Made by a program: the position numbers and the translations under genes | The notes under the pieces: model-generated | The model's database searches: none | The model's input: only the letters and a program-made list of their open reading frames with translations | What the model was told of the DNA's origin: nothing | Shown here: one piece after another, positions 1 to 8,175 of the stretch | Layout: each line of letters begins with the position of its first letter | Position numbering within the stretch: the stretch's first letter is position 1 | Origin: Opitutia bacterium | GTDB taxonomy: Bacteria; Verrucomicrobiota; Verrucomicrobiia; Opitutales; Opitutaceae | Reading direction: 5' to 3' | Assembly: GCA_016217595.1 (NCBI GenBank) | Contig: JACRHS010000027.1 | Coordinates: forward strand, 1 to 57,257 | DNA: 57,257 nt

Positions 1-183
1 ATCACCGCGCAACGGTTGCGGCGCAGCGTTTTCCACTCGGTGGCGGATCTGGAAACGGCCATCCGGCAATACCTCGAAATCAACAATCGCAATCCGACGC
101 CCTTTATCTGGACCGCTTCCGCTGACCTCATCCTCGGCAAGATCAAATCTCTTTGCTCACGGATTAATCGCTCAGGACACTAG
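1..183 (+). CDS. IS630 family transposase, C-terminal fragment (5' end outside the window)
   Basis: Frame 1 is open from the first base to a TAG at 181-183 and encodes the last 60 residues of a DDE transposase. The stretch RSVADLETAIRQYLEINNRN followed by PFIWTASAD and a basic end SRINRSGH is the typical C-terminus of IS630/Tc1-like transposases, next to the last catalytic acidic residue. These enzymes cut and paste their element into TA dinucleotides. The N-terminal part lies beyond the window edge. The terminal inverted repeat should lie in the gene-free stretch up to about 262, but its exact end cannot be defined with only one end visible. Confidence 0.85.
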   Translation: MTAQRLRRSVFHSVADLETAIRQYLEINNRNPTPFIWTASADLILGKIKSLCSRINRSGH

Positions 184-262
184 CGTCAGGCTATTATGCG
201 AACTTCACTAATACAAATGACGCAGTCCACCGAGTCTCCGGTGGCGCCCGCCTGGCAGACGA

Positions 263-1360
263 TTAACGCACCACTGGCGGAGGCGGTCCCAAGGTCTCGC
301 CGCGAAAGAAGTCGGGCATCAGGCGCAGCGTGGGCTTGGTGACGGCACGCCCGGCGAGAAGATCGAGCACCGGCTCCAGAAGAGATTTGGCCAGGCTCTG
401 GGGGTTGGCGATGTAGCGGGCTGGCGCCGGCATCATGAAGGACAAAAACGGGTCTTCGTCGCGGGAAATGACCGTGACTTCGTAGGGCACGCGCCGACCC
501 AATTGTGCCAGCCGACCGACCACGGCGAGGTAGTGGTACGCGTTGGCCACCAGCAGTGCGGTTGGCGGTTTGGCGCGCTCGAACAGGCGCCGCAGGGAGT
601 GGCCGATGCCGGGTACGGTGCCGTCGTGTTTGCAGACGATGGCCTCGGCATCGGGATGCGGCGACATCCGCACGCCGTCGATGAAGCCCGCTTCGCTTTC
701 CAAATCGCCGGCGAGCCGCGACTGGGCGATCACAATTGCGAGCTGGCGATGACCGAGCCCCAGCATGATGCCGGCGGCATGCCGGCACATCGCGCGATGA
801 TCGAGGTCGCGGGAGGGCAGCGCGAGGTCGCCGTGTACGGAGCCGGCCACTACGCAGGGGACCTCGTGTTCCGAGAACCAGTGCTGGATGGCTTCGTTGG
901 GCAACGTGAGGATCCAGCAGCCGTGCGGGTGCTGGGCCAGGAGCTTTTGCAGCGCCGGACCGGGGTTGGAACGAAAGTACTGACGGCCGTGAAACACATG
1001 CAGGCGGCAGCCGCGCTCGCCCAGCATCGCGCGCAACGCATCGATCCAGAGCGTTTGCGTCGGGCGCAGTTGCTCCAGCGGATCGGGAGAAAGCAGGGCG
1101 ACGTCGCCGGCGGGAAGGGCGGGCGCGCTGGGCTCGGTAGTAGTGAGAATGCGGGTGCCGGCGCCATGCTCGGCCCGCACCAGCTTGGCGCGTTGGAGTT
1201 GGTTGAGCGCGGTGCGCAGGGTGTTACGGCTGACCTGGAGTTGCTGGCAGAGCGCCCGCTCGCTTGGCAACCAGTCGCGCCAGGTGCCGTCCGCGATGCC
1301 ATTGCGTAGCACGGTCACGGTCTGACTGACGAGCGATTGGCGCTGAGGGATCGATTGCAT
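263..1360 (-). CDS. GntR-type transcriptional regulator with LacI-like effector domain
   Basis: The protein has 365 residues from the chosen ATG at 1360. The frame stays open upstream to 1525, but that extension has no domain character. Residues about 10-70 form a GntR winged helix (VTVLRNGIADGTW, LPSERALCQQLQVSRNTLRTAL, then an AEHGAGTRI wing). Residues about 85-350 resemble a LacI/periplasmic-binding sensor domain (AAGIMLGLGHRQLAIVIAQ, PPTALLVANAYHYLAVVGRL, VTVISRDEDPF). This combination is common in Verrucomicrobia, where such proteins usually control sugar-use genes. It is divergent from the secreted hydrolase at 1533, so that hydrolase and the regulator itself are the most likely targets. 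The inducer is unknown. Confidence 0.85.
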   Translation of the reverse strand: MQSIPQRQSLVSQTVTVLRNGIADGTWRDWLPSERALCQQLQVSRNTLRTALNQLQRAKLVRAEHGAGTRILTTTEPSAPALPAGDVALLSPDPLEQLRPTQTLWIDALRAMLGERGCRLHVFHGRQYFRSNPGPALQKLLAQHPHGCWILTLPNEAIQHWFSEHEVPCVVAGSVHGDLALPSRDLDHRAMCRHAAGIMLGLGHRQLAIVIAQSRLAGDLESEAGFIDGVRMSPHPDAEAIVCKHDGTVPGIGHSLRRLFERAKPPTALLVANAYHYLAVVGRLAQLGRRVPYEVTVISRDEDPFLSFMMPAPARYIANPQSLAKSLLEPVLDLLAGRAVTKPTLRLMPDFFRGETLGPPPPVVR

Positions 1361-1532
1361 CGGGGGCGGCTTCACTTGTGCGTGACCGACGTTTTCAGGC
1401 GAGTCCAAAGACGCCCGATTGCGCTGCTCGATGGCAAACGATTGTGGGCGGTGTGGTTGCAAGGATGCGGAATTTTCATGCGAAACCAGAACGTTGCGGC
1501 TGCGTTTAGCGGGATAACATTTCACTGGTTTT

Positions 1533-2633
1533 ATGACTCCACGCCTTCTGCTCTCGCTCCTCCTGTTTTTGGCGGCCGCCGCGTCTGGCTGGCCCGACGC
1601 AGCAACGCCACCGCCACAGCCGTCCGCCGGACCAGGGGGCGCAGACTATCGCTTCGAACGCGTGGGACAACATGCGACTGGCGAGGAAGCGGAGGACGCC
1701 GTGGTATTTTGGCCGGAAAGCTCGACGCCGATCGGACCGCTGCCGGTGGTCGTCTTCACCCATGGCTGGGGCGCGACGAAGCCGGAATACTATCTCGCGT
1801 GGCTTCAGCACATCGTCCGCAAGGGACACCTCGTAATCTATCCGCGTTATCAGACCAATCTGCGGACGAAGCCCGCCACCTTCACGCCCAACGCCCTCAC
1901 CGGAGTACGCAAGGCCTGCGACTGGCTGAAAACTCAATCCAACCTGCCTCAGCCCGACATGGCCAATTGGATCGTGGCCGGGCATTCGGTGGGCGGACTG
2001 TTGGCGACCAATCTCGCGGTGGAATTGCCCCGGCAGGGTTTGCCCGCGCCCAAGGCCTTGCTCGCCGTCGAGCCGGGCAAGACGTGGGGTCCCGACCGGG
2101 CGCAGGTGCCGTTGAGCGATCTGAGCCAGCTGCCCGCCACGATGCTGCTCGTGGTGGTCACCGGCGAAAACGATCAGATCGTGGGCGAGCGCGATGGCCG
2201 GCGCATTTTCGAGGAGAGCACCGGCATCCCGCGCGAAAACAAAACGTGGCTCGGCCTGAGCGACGACGATCATGGCACGCCGGCATTGCGTGGCGGGCAT
2301 CGGGCGCCATGCGCTCCGCCGCCTGATTTCAAGCCGCCCACGGAAGGCCGCAAGGGCGGCATCCGCCGGCGTGTGGCGCAGGCGGTGTTGTCGCAGGTGG
2401 GTGGCGACGAATCCGATTTCGCAGCCTCGCGCCGCGAGCCGATCGGGGTCGATGCACTCGATTATTTCGGCACCTGGAAATTGCTCGATGCTTTGTGCGA
2501 CACCGCGTTTCGCGGGCAAAATCGCGACTACGCACTCGGAGGTGGTCCGGCACAGCTTGGGATGGGCGTGTGGAGCGATGGCACCCCCGTCAAACCACTG
2601 CGCGTGCTCGGCGGTGCCAGGGCCCCGCAGTGA
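1533..2633 (+). CDS. Secreted alpha/beta hydrolase (chlorophyllase/dienelactone-hydrolase-like)
   Basis: A 366-residue protein with an N-terminal signal peptide (residues 1-18, LLLSLLLFLAAAASG). The alpha/beta hydrolase core includes an oxyanion-side motif VVVFTHGWG (about 72-80), the nucleophile elbow GHSVGG with Ser152, a likely acid Asp214 (GENDQIVGE) and His247 (SDDDHGTP). The family hydrolyses esters, and the natural substrate cannot be read from sequence. The gene is divergent from the GntR/LacI-type regulator, which probably controls it. The inverted pair AAACCAG (1483-1489) and CTGGTTT (1525-1531) in the shared upstream region could be operator half-sites, but this is weak. The stretch after residue 260 shows no recognisable domain. 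Confidence 0.8.
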   Translation: MTPRLLLSLLLFLAAAASGWPDAATPPPQPSAGPGGADYRFERVGQHATGEEAEDAVVFWPESSTPIGPLPVVVFTHGWGATKPEYYLAWLQHIVRKGHLVIYPRYQTNLRTKPATFTPNALTGVRKACDWLKTQSNLPQPDMANWIVAGHSVGGLLATNLAVELPRQGLPAPKALLAVEPGKTWGPDRAQVPLSDLSQLPATMLLVVVTGENDQIVGERDGRRIFEESTGIPRENKTWLGLSDDDHGTPALRGGHRAPCAPPPDFKPPTEGRKGGIRRRVAQAVLSQVGGDESDFAASRREPIGVDALDYFGTWKLLDALCDTAFRGQNRDYALGGGPAQLGMGVWSDGTPVKPLRVLGGARAPQ

Positions 2634-2784
2634 GCTTGGCGCGTGAAGTATGCCTGCTCTATCGGGGGTTGGAGCGACGGTTTTAGCGAATGCATATGCA
2701 TTAAGCCGTTTACAGAGGGAGATCGTAGGAATCGGCTCGCCTTGGCGCATTCGTTGGGCATCGTCTGTCGCGCATCGTCAAACT

Positions 2785-3348
2785 GTGAGCTTCCCCCCTT
2801 CAGTCGTAGATCAGGCTGCGCCGGCCGAACCGACTCCGGACCAATGGTTCGCGACGGAAGTGCAGCCGCACGAGTCCAAGCTGCGCGCTTGGTTGCGAGC
2901 CCGTTTTCCCTCGTTAACCGACATCGATGATGTGGTGCAGGAGGCTTATTTGCGACTGGTGCGGGCGCGCAGCTCCGGGCAGGTGCGGCAGGCCAAACCC
3001 TACCTCTATGCCACGGCCCGCAATGCCGTGCTCGATCATTTTCGGCACGAACAGGTGATTCCGATGGATCGCCTAGCAGAAATCACCGAGTTGCCCGTCT
3101 TGGTAGATAATAAGGCCAATGCTGTCGAAGCCGTCAGTCAGGACGAAGAACTCGCATTACTCTCTGCCGCCATCCGGGATCTGCCGGAACGCTGCCGGGA
3201 GATTTTGGTTTTGCGCAAATTGCATGGACTCTCGCAGAAGGAAATCGCGCGCCGGCTTGGGATCTCGGAAAACACGGTGGCGGCGCAGGCTTCAATGGGC
3301 GTGCGGCGGTGCATCGCCTATTTTCGCGAACGCTCGCCCCGGGGGTAA
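2785..3348 (+). CDS. ECF RNA polymerase sigma factor, FecI-like
   Basis: A 187-residue sigma-70 family protein. Region 2 is visible as ARFPSLTDIDDVVQEAYLRL followed by AKPYLYATARNAVLDHFRH. Region 4 is visible as LPERCREILVLRKLHGLSQK with the helix-turn-helix EIARRLGISENTVAAQASMG. I chose the GTG at 2785 because the protein starts shortly before region 2. An in-frame ATG at 2650 would add 45 residues without domain character. The gene ends 6 bases before the fecR-like gene, and a TonB receptor with an STN domain follows, so this is a FecI-FecR-receptor surface-signalling unit. It should drive transcription of the receptor gene when the receptor binds its ligand. Confidence 0.88.
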   Translation: MSFPPSVVDQAAPAEPTPDQWFATEVQPHESKLRAWLRARFPSLTDIDDVVQEAYLRLVRARSSGQVRQAKPYLYATARNAVLDHFRHEQVIPMDRLAEITELPVLVDNKANAVEAVSQDEELALLSAAIRDLPERCREILVLRKLHGLSQKEIARRLGISENTVAAQASMGVRRCIAYFRERSPRG

Positions 3349-3354
3349 ACGGTC

Positions 3355-4404
3355 ATGAATCCTCACGAACCCGCACCTGCCGACTTGTCCGAGCGTGAAC
3401 GCGCCGCTCTGGACGCGCATGCCGCCGACTGGTTGATCGCGCACGACCGCGGATTGACGACAGAAGAGACGAACGCGTTTCGCCGTTGGTTGGCCGCAGA
3501 TGTTCGCCATGCCCAGGCGTGGGCCGAGGCGCAGCAAGCGTGGGGCCGATTGGATCGGATGCCGGAGTTGGCGAGCGAGCGACAAAGAGTGTCGCGGTTT
3601 TCACGGCGTCGACTCTGGCAGATCAGTGGGCTGGCGGCTGCCGCAGTCTTGGTCCTGGGCTTTTTCATGTGGCAACGACCTGCGCCTGCGACGGTGTCCA
3701 CGCGGGCGGCGATGGTCCGACTGATGCCACGGTTGCAAACCCTGCCCGATGGATCGGTGGTCGAATTGAACGCCGACAGCGCAGTGACCACACAGTTTAC
3801 CGCGGCCGAGCGCAGGGTTCAGCTCGTGCGGGGCGAGGCGCATTTCTCAGTGAAGAAGGATGCCACGCGCCCCTTCGTAGTCGAAGCCGGCGGGGTGGCG
3901 GTACGCGCAGTCGGCACGGCCTTCAATGTGCGGCTGGCCTCCTCGGCAGTCGAAGTTTTGGTCACAGAAGGCCGGGTACGGCTCGATCCGCCGGTGCCGA
4001 CACCAGCGACTGAAAGTGTGCCGGCAATGACGCAGCCGACTCCGACGGCCGGCGGATTATCGGAACCGGCCGTCCTCGCCGCGGGGCAACGGGCTGTGGT
4101 GGCCCAAGCCCGTGCGGCGATTCCCCAAGTCACCGACGTCTCCGCCGAGGAGATGGCGCGGGCGCTGGCGTGGCAGGCGTTGCGCCTGCAATTTCAGGAT
4201 ATGCCGCTGGACAAGGTCGCGGCGGAGTTCAACCGCCATTGCCACACCCAATTGGTGGTGCATCCGGCTGCCGCCGATGTCCTGGTCGCTGGAGTATTTC
4301 GCGCAGACAACGTCGAGGTGTTTGTGCAGTTTTTGGAACAGGGTTTTCGCATCAAGGCGACCCGACGCGGCGATGGCGCCATCGTATTGAGCCGGGCGGA
4401 CTGA
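3355..4404 (+). CDS. FecR family anti-sigma factor / sigma regulator
   Basis: A 349-residue single-pass inner-membrane protein. The N-terminal cytoplasmic part (about 15-65) has the DUF4880-like motif AADWLIAHDRGLTTEETNAF plus FRRWLAADVRHAQAWAE. A membrane helix follows at about 88-106 (SGLAAAAVLVLGFFMW). The periplasmic FecR domain spans about 125-225 (LPDGSVVELNADSAV, RRVQLVRGEAHFSVKKD, VRAVGTAFNVR). The C-terminal part (about 280-349) resembles the short secretin/TonB N-terminal or DUF4974 type of domain (DMPLDKVAAEFNRH). In this family the cytoplasmic end holds the sigma factor and the periplasmic end reads the STN domain of the receptor encoded immediately downstream. Confidence 0.9.
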   Translation: MNPHEPAPADLSERERAALDAHAADWLIAHDRGLTTEETNAFRRWLAADVRHAQAWAEAQQAWGRLDRMPELASERQRVSRFSRRRLWQISGLAAAAVLVLGFFMWQRPAPATVSTRAAMVRLMPRLQTLPDGSVVELNADSAVTTQFTAAERRVQLVRGEAHFSVKKDATRPFVVEAGGVAVRAVGTAFNVRLASSAVEVLVTEGRVRLDPPVPTPATESVPAMTQPTPTAGGLSEPAVLAAGQRAVVAQARAAIPQVTDVSAEEMARALAWQALRLQFQDMPLDKVAAEFNRHCHTQLVVHPAAADVLVAGVFRADNVEVFVQFLEQGFRIKATRRGDGAIVLSRAD

Positions 4405-4432
4405 ACCCGCAAGGGCGGTTAAGCTGCCGATC

Positions 4433-4440
4433 GAGGAGGA
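4433..4440 (+). promoter_or_regulatory. Strong Shine-Dalgarno sequence before the 47-codon ORF
   Basis: GAGGAGGA lies 10 bases before the ATG at 4451. It is one of the best ribosome-binding sequences seen in the window. The receptor start at 4591 has no comparable motif, so this site may supply ribosomes for both through translational coupling. Confidence 0.45.
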
Positions 4441-4450
4441 CAGACTCGGC

Positions 4451-4594
4451 ATGAAAATTAACCAATCGGTCATACGTTATTTGCCGGATAGTTGCCGGTT
4501 TTTTTCGGGCTGCTCTAACAGAAAGTGCTGGTTCATCCGTCTTGCTCAATGTCGCGAGCGTGACGATCCCGGTGCGGTCCGCGCGTCACCATGA
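4451..4594 (+). CDS. Putative 47-residue leader ORF overlapping the TonB receptor start
   Basis: ATG at 4451 opens a 47-codon frame with a strong GAGGAGGA ribosome site upstream. It ends in TGA at 4592-4594, overlapping the receptor ATG at 4591 in the classical ATGA arrangement. The product (starting MKINQSVIRYLPDSC) is Cys- and Arg-rich, has no signal peptide and matches nothing I know. The likely role is translational coupling rather than a functional peptide. It could also be a chance frame, since there is no independent evidence of expression. Confidence 0.35.
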   Translation: MKINQSVIRYLPDSCRFFSGCSNRKCWFIRLAQCRERDDPGAVRASP

Positions 4595-7500
4595 GCAAAC
4601 CGTATCCCCACCTAATTATTCTGCGTTTAGTTGCGATAGTGATGATTTTTGGCGGCGGACTGTTCGCCCGGGCAGCGACGGACTCCGTCAAGACGTTTGC
4701 ACTTCCCGAAGGAGATGCGGCCGAGACGCTGAAGCTGTTTGTCGCCCAGTCGAACGAGCAGATTGTCTACCCGCCGCTGGAAGTTCGCGGTGTCGTCACC
4801 CATGCGGTGGATGGATCGCTCACGCCCCACGTCGCGTTGATGCGCATGTTGGAAGGCACGGAGCTGGTGGTGCTCTTTGACGAACGCACCGGGGCCCTGG
4901 CCATAAAACGCACATCGCCTCCCGCGCCTTCTGTGCAGGGCAGGTCTTCTGCCCGAGATGAATTTTCTGCCCGAGCTAAAGACTCCTTGAACGCTATGAA
5001 AACTACCAACACCCGAACTCCGACGTTCCAGCGCGTGCTGGGCGCCCTTGCCGCCATGTTTGTCGGCACGGCTACTGCCGTGGCCCAACCTTCCGCTCCG
5101 TCTCAAGAATTGGGCGCGATCACCGGCCAGGTCGTCAACCAAGCCACCGGCGATTATCTCGTCGGCGCAGCGTTGCGCATCAACGGCACGGAGTATGCCG
5201 CCACCAGCGAAATTGGCGGCTACTACCGAATTTCAACTCCGGCGGGTCAGCAGGTGTTGTCAGTGAACTATTCCGGCTTGAACACCGCAAATGTGACGGT
5301 GACGGTGCCGGCCGGGCAAACCGTGACGCAGCGGATCGATCTCACCTCCGAGGTTTACACCTTGGACACGTTTGTCGTGAAAAGCATCCGCGAGGGTTCG
5401 GCCGCCGCGATTCAGAATCAGCGCCAGGCGCTGACTCCGCGGAGTGTCGCGGCCATCGATGCCTTCGGCAATCCCGGCGCATCCGTGGGTGAATTAATGA
5501 TGCGCCTTCCTGGCGTGGCCGTGGATGGTAGCGGCGGCGAAGTCGGAGGGATTTATATTCGCGGCATGTCGCAGGATTTCTCCTCCCTGCTTCTCGACGG
5601 CAACCAGATCGCAGTTTCGGGCGGCACCGCCGTGAGCAATGGCAACGTTTATTTCGGCCAAGTCAGCTCCGGCAGTGTGGCCTCGATGGAACTTATCAAG
5701 GCGCCGACGCCCGATATGGAAGGCAACGCCATCGCGGGCTATATGAATCTCCGCACCAAGCGCGCGTTCGACCGCACTCCCGGCCGCAATATCACACTGA
5801 CGGCGGGCACGGCGTGGTCCAATGGCTATCAGGACAGCAGCGTGCCGCTGAAGGACAAGCCGGCGCTCGATCTCTTCAATCTGAACTATTCCGATGTCCG
5901 CAGCGTTTTCGGCGGGCGCAATAACTTCGGCTTTTCCGTATCGATGACCCGCAGCATCAACAACGGTTTGATCAACGAGTATGGCCCCCGCCAAATCGCC
6001 GCCGCGCAAAATGCGTACGTCGTGCCCGCGCCGGCTCCGGGGGCGGACTTGCAGCCGTTGCTGCGCGCCTATGGCGCTGGCCAATGGGGTACGGTGGGGC
6101 CGCAATGGCCGTCCTATAACTATGCTTTTAATGCCGATCTGAAGGTGACCAATGACACAGTCGTTTATCTGCGCAGCACCTACTCCCGTGGCCAACGGCG
6201 GAGCGGCGCAACCTCAACTTATTTCCGGTGGAAATTGTCCGCTTCCCAATCCGCCGCCAACTTCGATCTGCCGAACAGCAGCTACGATGTGGTGAATGTG
6301 AAGTCCGGCGGCACGCTGGATTTGGAATCGGTCGTTTATAATCGGGAAAGCGAAAGCTTCACCTTTGCGTCGGGCCTCGACCAGAAATTGCTGGGGGGCT
6401 CGGCCAAGCTCACCATCGATACGAGTTATTCCAGCAATCGCACGATGTACCCGCAGCTCTATCAGCTGGGTGCGCGGATGACCGGAGTCGGTTTCCGCAT
6501 CGATCGACGTGGACGCGATCCTTGGCATCCGTTGGTCACACAGACCGCGGGCGCGAACTGGAGCGATCCGGCGAGTTATGGGGTGCGACCGAATTGCGAA
6601 CTGATCAGCTATTCGGCTCCGGCCGAGCGCTGGAGCATGGGCGCCAATTTCCAGAAGGATTTCGTCATGCCGCTGCCGGGTTTTGTAAAGGTTGGCGTGA
6701 AGCAGAGCGCTTTCCAGCAAAGCGTGAATCGCGAACTGATATACAACACCTATGCCGGGCCGGTTGGCGGCACCGGGCGCTTTGTGGGGTATAATATGCT
6801 CATGTCCGATAGCACGTATGGGCCATTTCCCTTCCTGCAATTGCCCAAGACCGGACTGGCGGGCGATGTGTGGCAGGATCCGGCCAACTGGAGACAAAGC
6901 GCCTCTGATGTCTGGAATACGATTGTAAACTCGACGCTCAACGATGTGCGGTTCTCCGAGCGCATCAACGCGGCCTATGTGATGGCCAGCACCAAGATCT
7001 GGCGCGTCAAAATCACCACGGGTTTGCGCTTCGAGGAAACCCGCGAACTTGGCTTTTCCTACAAACGCGTGATCAATGCGAACAACACCAATCTTTCGAC
7101 CGCCACGCCCGAAGTGAATGCCGCTCGCGCTCGCGATAATTTCCGCGGCATGACCAGCGCGTTTTCGAAGTACCATAATTATTTCCCGGGCATGCACTTT
7201 TTGGTCGATCTGGGACATAATCTCCAGGCGCGCGCCAGTTACTCGCGCTCCATTTCGCGTCCCAGCCCGGATAGCTTGCTGCCCCGCATCGCGCCGAATG
7301 AAATCAATTCCACGCTTTCAGCCGGCAATCCGGATCTAAAGCCATATACATCGGATAATTTTGAGTTATCCTTGGAAAAATATTTCGAGCCGGTTGGCAC
7401 GGTGAGCGCCAGCGTATTTCATAAGGAAATCACGAATTATTTCGGAACGATTAGAGATACTGTGCCGAGCGGTCCCGACAATGGTTTTGGCGGCCAATAT

Positions 7501-8046
7501 GCCGGATGGGAGATCACTCAAAATCGCAATATGGGCAATGCTCGGATCAATGGCGCGGAGCTTAGCTATTCGCAACAGTACACCTTTCTGCCTGGCATCT
7601 GGCGCGGATTGGGCTTCTTTGCCAATTTCACTTATATCGATACTTTTGGCACTTTCGGCTCGACGGATGGCAGATACACCACACGTCTGGCTAATCTGAC
7701 GCCGCGCAGCTACAACGCCGGGCTTTCGTTCAAACACCGTGGCTTTGATATTCGCGTGTTGGGCAATTACCGCAGTGCCTTTTTGAAGAGTATAGCGCCG
7801 GGTACCTATGGGACCGGAGGTATCTCGGGTACGACGCAATATGAAGCCTACCAAAACGAGCGCACGCTCATCGACATCAAGACCCAGTACACGATCAACC
7901 GCGTCTACTCGCTGTACTTCGACGTTTACAACATCACCAACGATTTCACGAATAGCGATGTGATCTATGCCTTCGGGCGCAGGATCCCGTCGTACGCCTC
8001 GGGCGCCGGCACCAGCTTCAAGGCTGGCGTCACCGCCCGCTTCTGA
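4591..8046 (+). CDS. TonB-dependent outer-membrane receptor with STN signalling domain and an internal second signal-like segment
   Basis: 1151 residues. Residues 1-29 are a signal peptide (LRLVAIVMIFGGGLFARAA). Residues 30-110 are an STN domain (FALPEGDAAETLKLFVAQSN, VVTHAVDGSLTPHVALMRML) that in this family contacts FecR. Residues 136-166 look like a complete second signal peptide (MKTTNTRTP then VLGALAAMFVGTATAVAQ). They are followed by a carboxypeptidase-regulatory-like domain (173-255, GAITGQVVNQATGDYLVGAA), a plug (about 285-395, VGELMMRLPGVAVDG, GIYIRGM) and a long beta-barrel ending in Phe. The role is energy-dependent uptake of a large ligand, probably a glycan or chelate, plus signalling to the upstream FecR/sigma pair. 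An internal ATG at 4996 could be an alternative or ancestral start. Confidence 0.92.
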   Translation: MSKPYPHLIILRLVAIVMIFGGGLFARAATDSVKTFALPEGDAAETLKLFVAQSNEQIVYPPLEVRGVVTHAVDGSLTPHVALMRMLEGTELVVLFDERTGALAIKRTSPPAPSVQGRSSARDEFSARAKDSLNAMKTTNTRTPTFQRVLGALAAMFVGTATAVAQPSAPSQELGAITGQVVNQATGDYLVGAALRINGTEYAATSEIGGYYRISTPAGQQVLSVNYSGLNTANVTVTVPAGQTVTQRIDLTSEVYTLDTFVVKSIREGSAAAIQNQRQALTPRSVAAIDAFGNPGASVGELMMRLPGVAVDGSGGEVGGIYIRGMSQDFSSLLLDGNQIAVSGGTAVSNGNVYFGQVSSGSVASMELIKAPTPDMEGNAIAGYMNLRTKRAFDRTPGRNITLTAGTAWSNGYQDSSVPLKDKPALDLFNLNYSDVRSVFGGRNNFGFSVSMTRSINNGLINEYGPRQIAAAQNAYVVPAPAPGADLQPLLRAYGAGQWGTVGPQWPSYNYAFNADLKVTNDTVVYLRSTYSRGQRRSGATSTYFRWKLSASQSAANFDLPNSSYDVVNVKSGGTLDLESVVYNRESESFTFASGLDQKLLGGSAKLTIDTSYSSNRTMYPQLYQLGARMTGVGFRIDRRGRDPWHPLVTQTAGANWSDPASYGVRPNCELISYSAPAERWSMGANFQKDFVMPLPGFVKVGVKQSAFQQSVNRELIYNTYAGPVGGTGRFVGYNMLMSDSTYGPFPFLQLPKTGLAGDVWQDPANWRQSASDVWNTIVNSTLNDVRFSERINAAYVMASTKIWRVKITTGLRFEETRELGFSYKRVINANNTNLSTATPEVNAARARDNFRGMTSAFSKYHNYFPGMHFLVDLGHNLQARASYSRSISRPSPDSLLPRIAPNEINSTLSAGNPDLKPYTSDNFELSLEKYFEPVGTVSASVFHKEITNYFGTIRDTVPSGPDNGFGGQYAGWEITQNRNMGNARINGAELSYSQQYTFLPGIWRGLGFFANFTYIDTFGTFGSTDGRYTTRLANLTPRSYNAGLSFKHRGFDIRVLGNYRSAFLKSIAPGTYGTGGISGTTQYEAYQNERTLIDIKTQYTINRVYSLYFDVYNITNDFTNSDVIYAFGRRIPSYASGAGTSFKAGVTARF

Positions 8047-8074
8047 GTCGGCTGGACGGATTGATGGCTTCTTT

Positions 8075-8111
8075 GACAAACCGGGTGCGTGCAGACCGCC
8101 CGGTTTGTGTC
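8075..8111 (+). terminator. Stem-loop terminator after the TonB receptor gene
   Basis: Nine-base arms CAAACCGGG (8077-8085) and CCCGGTTTG (8099-8107) flank a 13-base loop about 30 bases after the receptor stop codon. The T-tract is weak (TTTGTGT), so termination may be incomplete. Confidence 0.5.
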
Positions 8112-8175
8112 TCAGTTCGGCACATAGGCTTGCTTTGGTGTTGGGTAACCGATGGGTTCATTGCCGCTGCTTTTT

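Noticed and set aside
1483..1531. AAACCAG ... CTGGTTT inverted pair as a GntR/LacI operator
   Set aside because: The half-sites are 35 bases apart and only 7 bases long. It is mentioned with the hydrolase gene but too weak for a separate feature.
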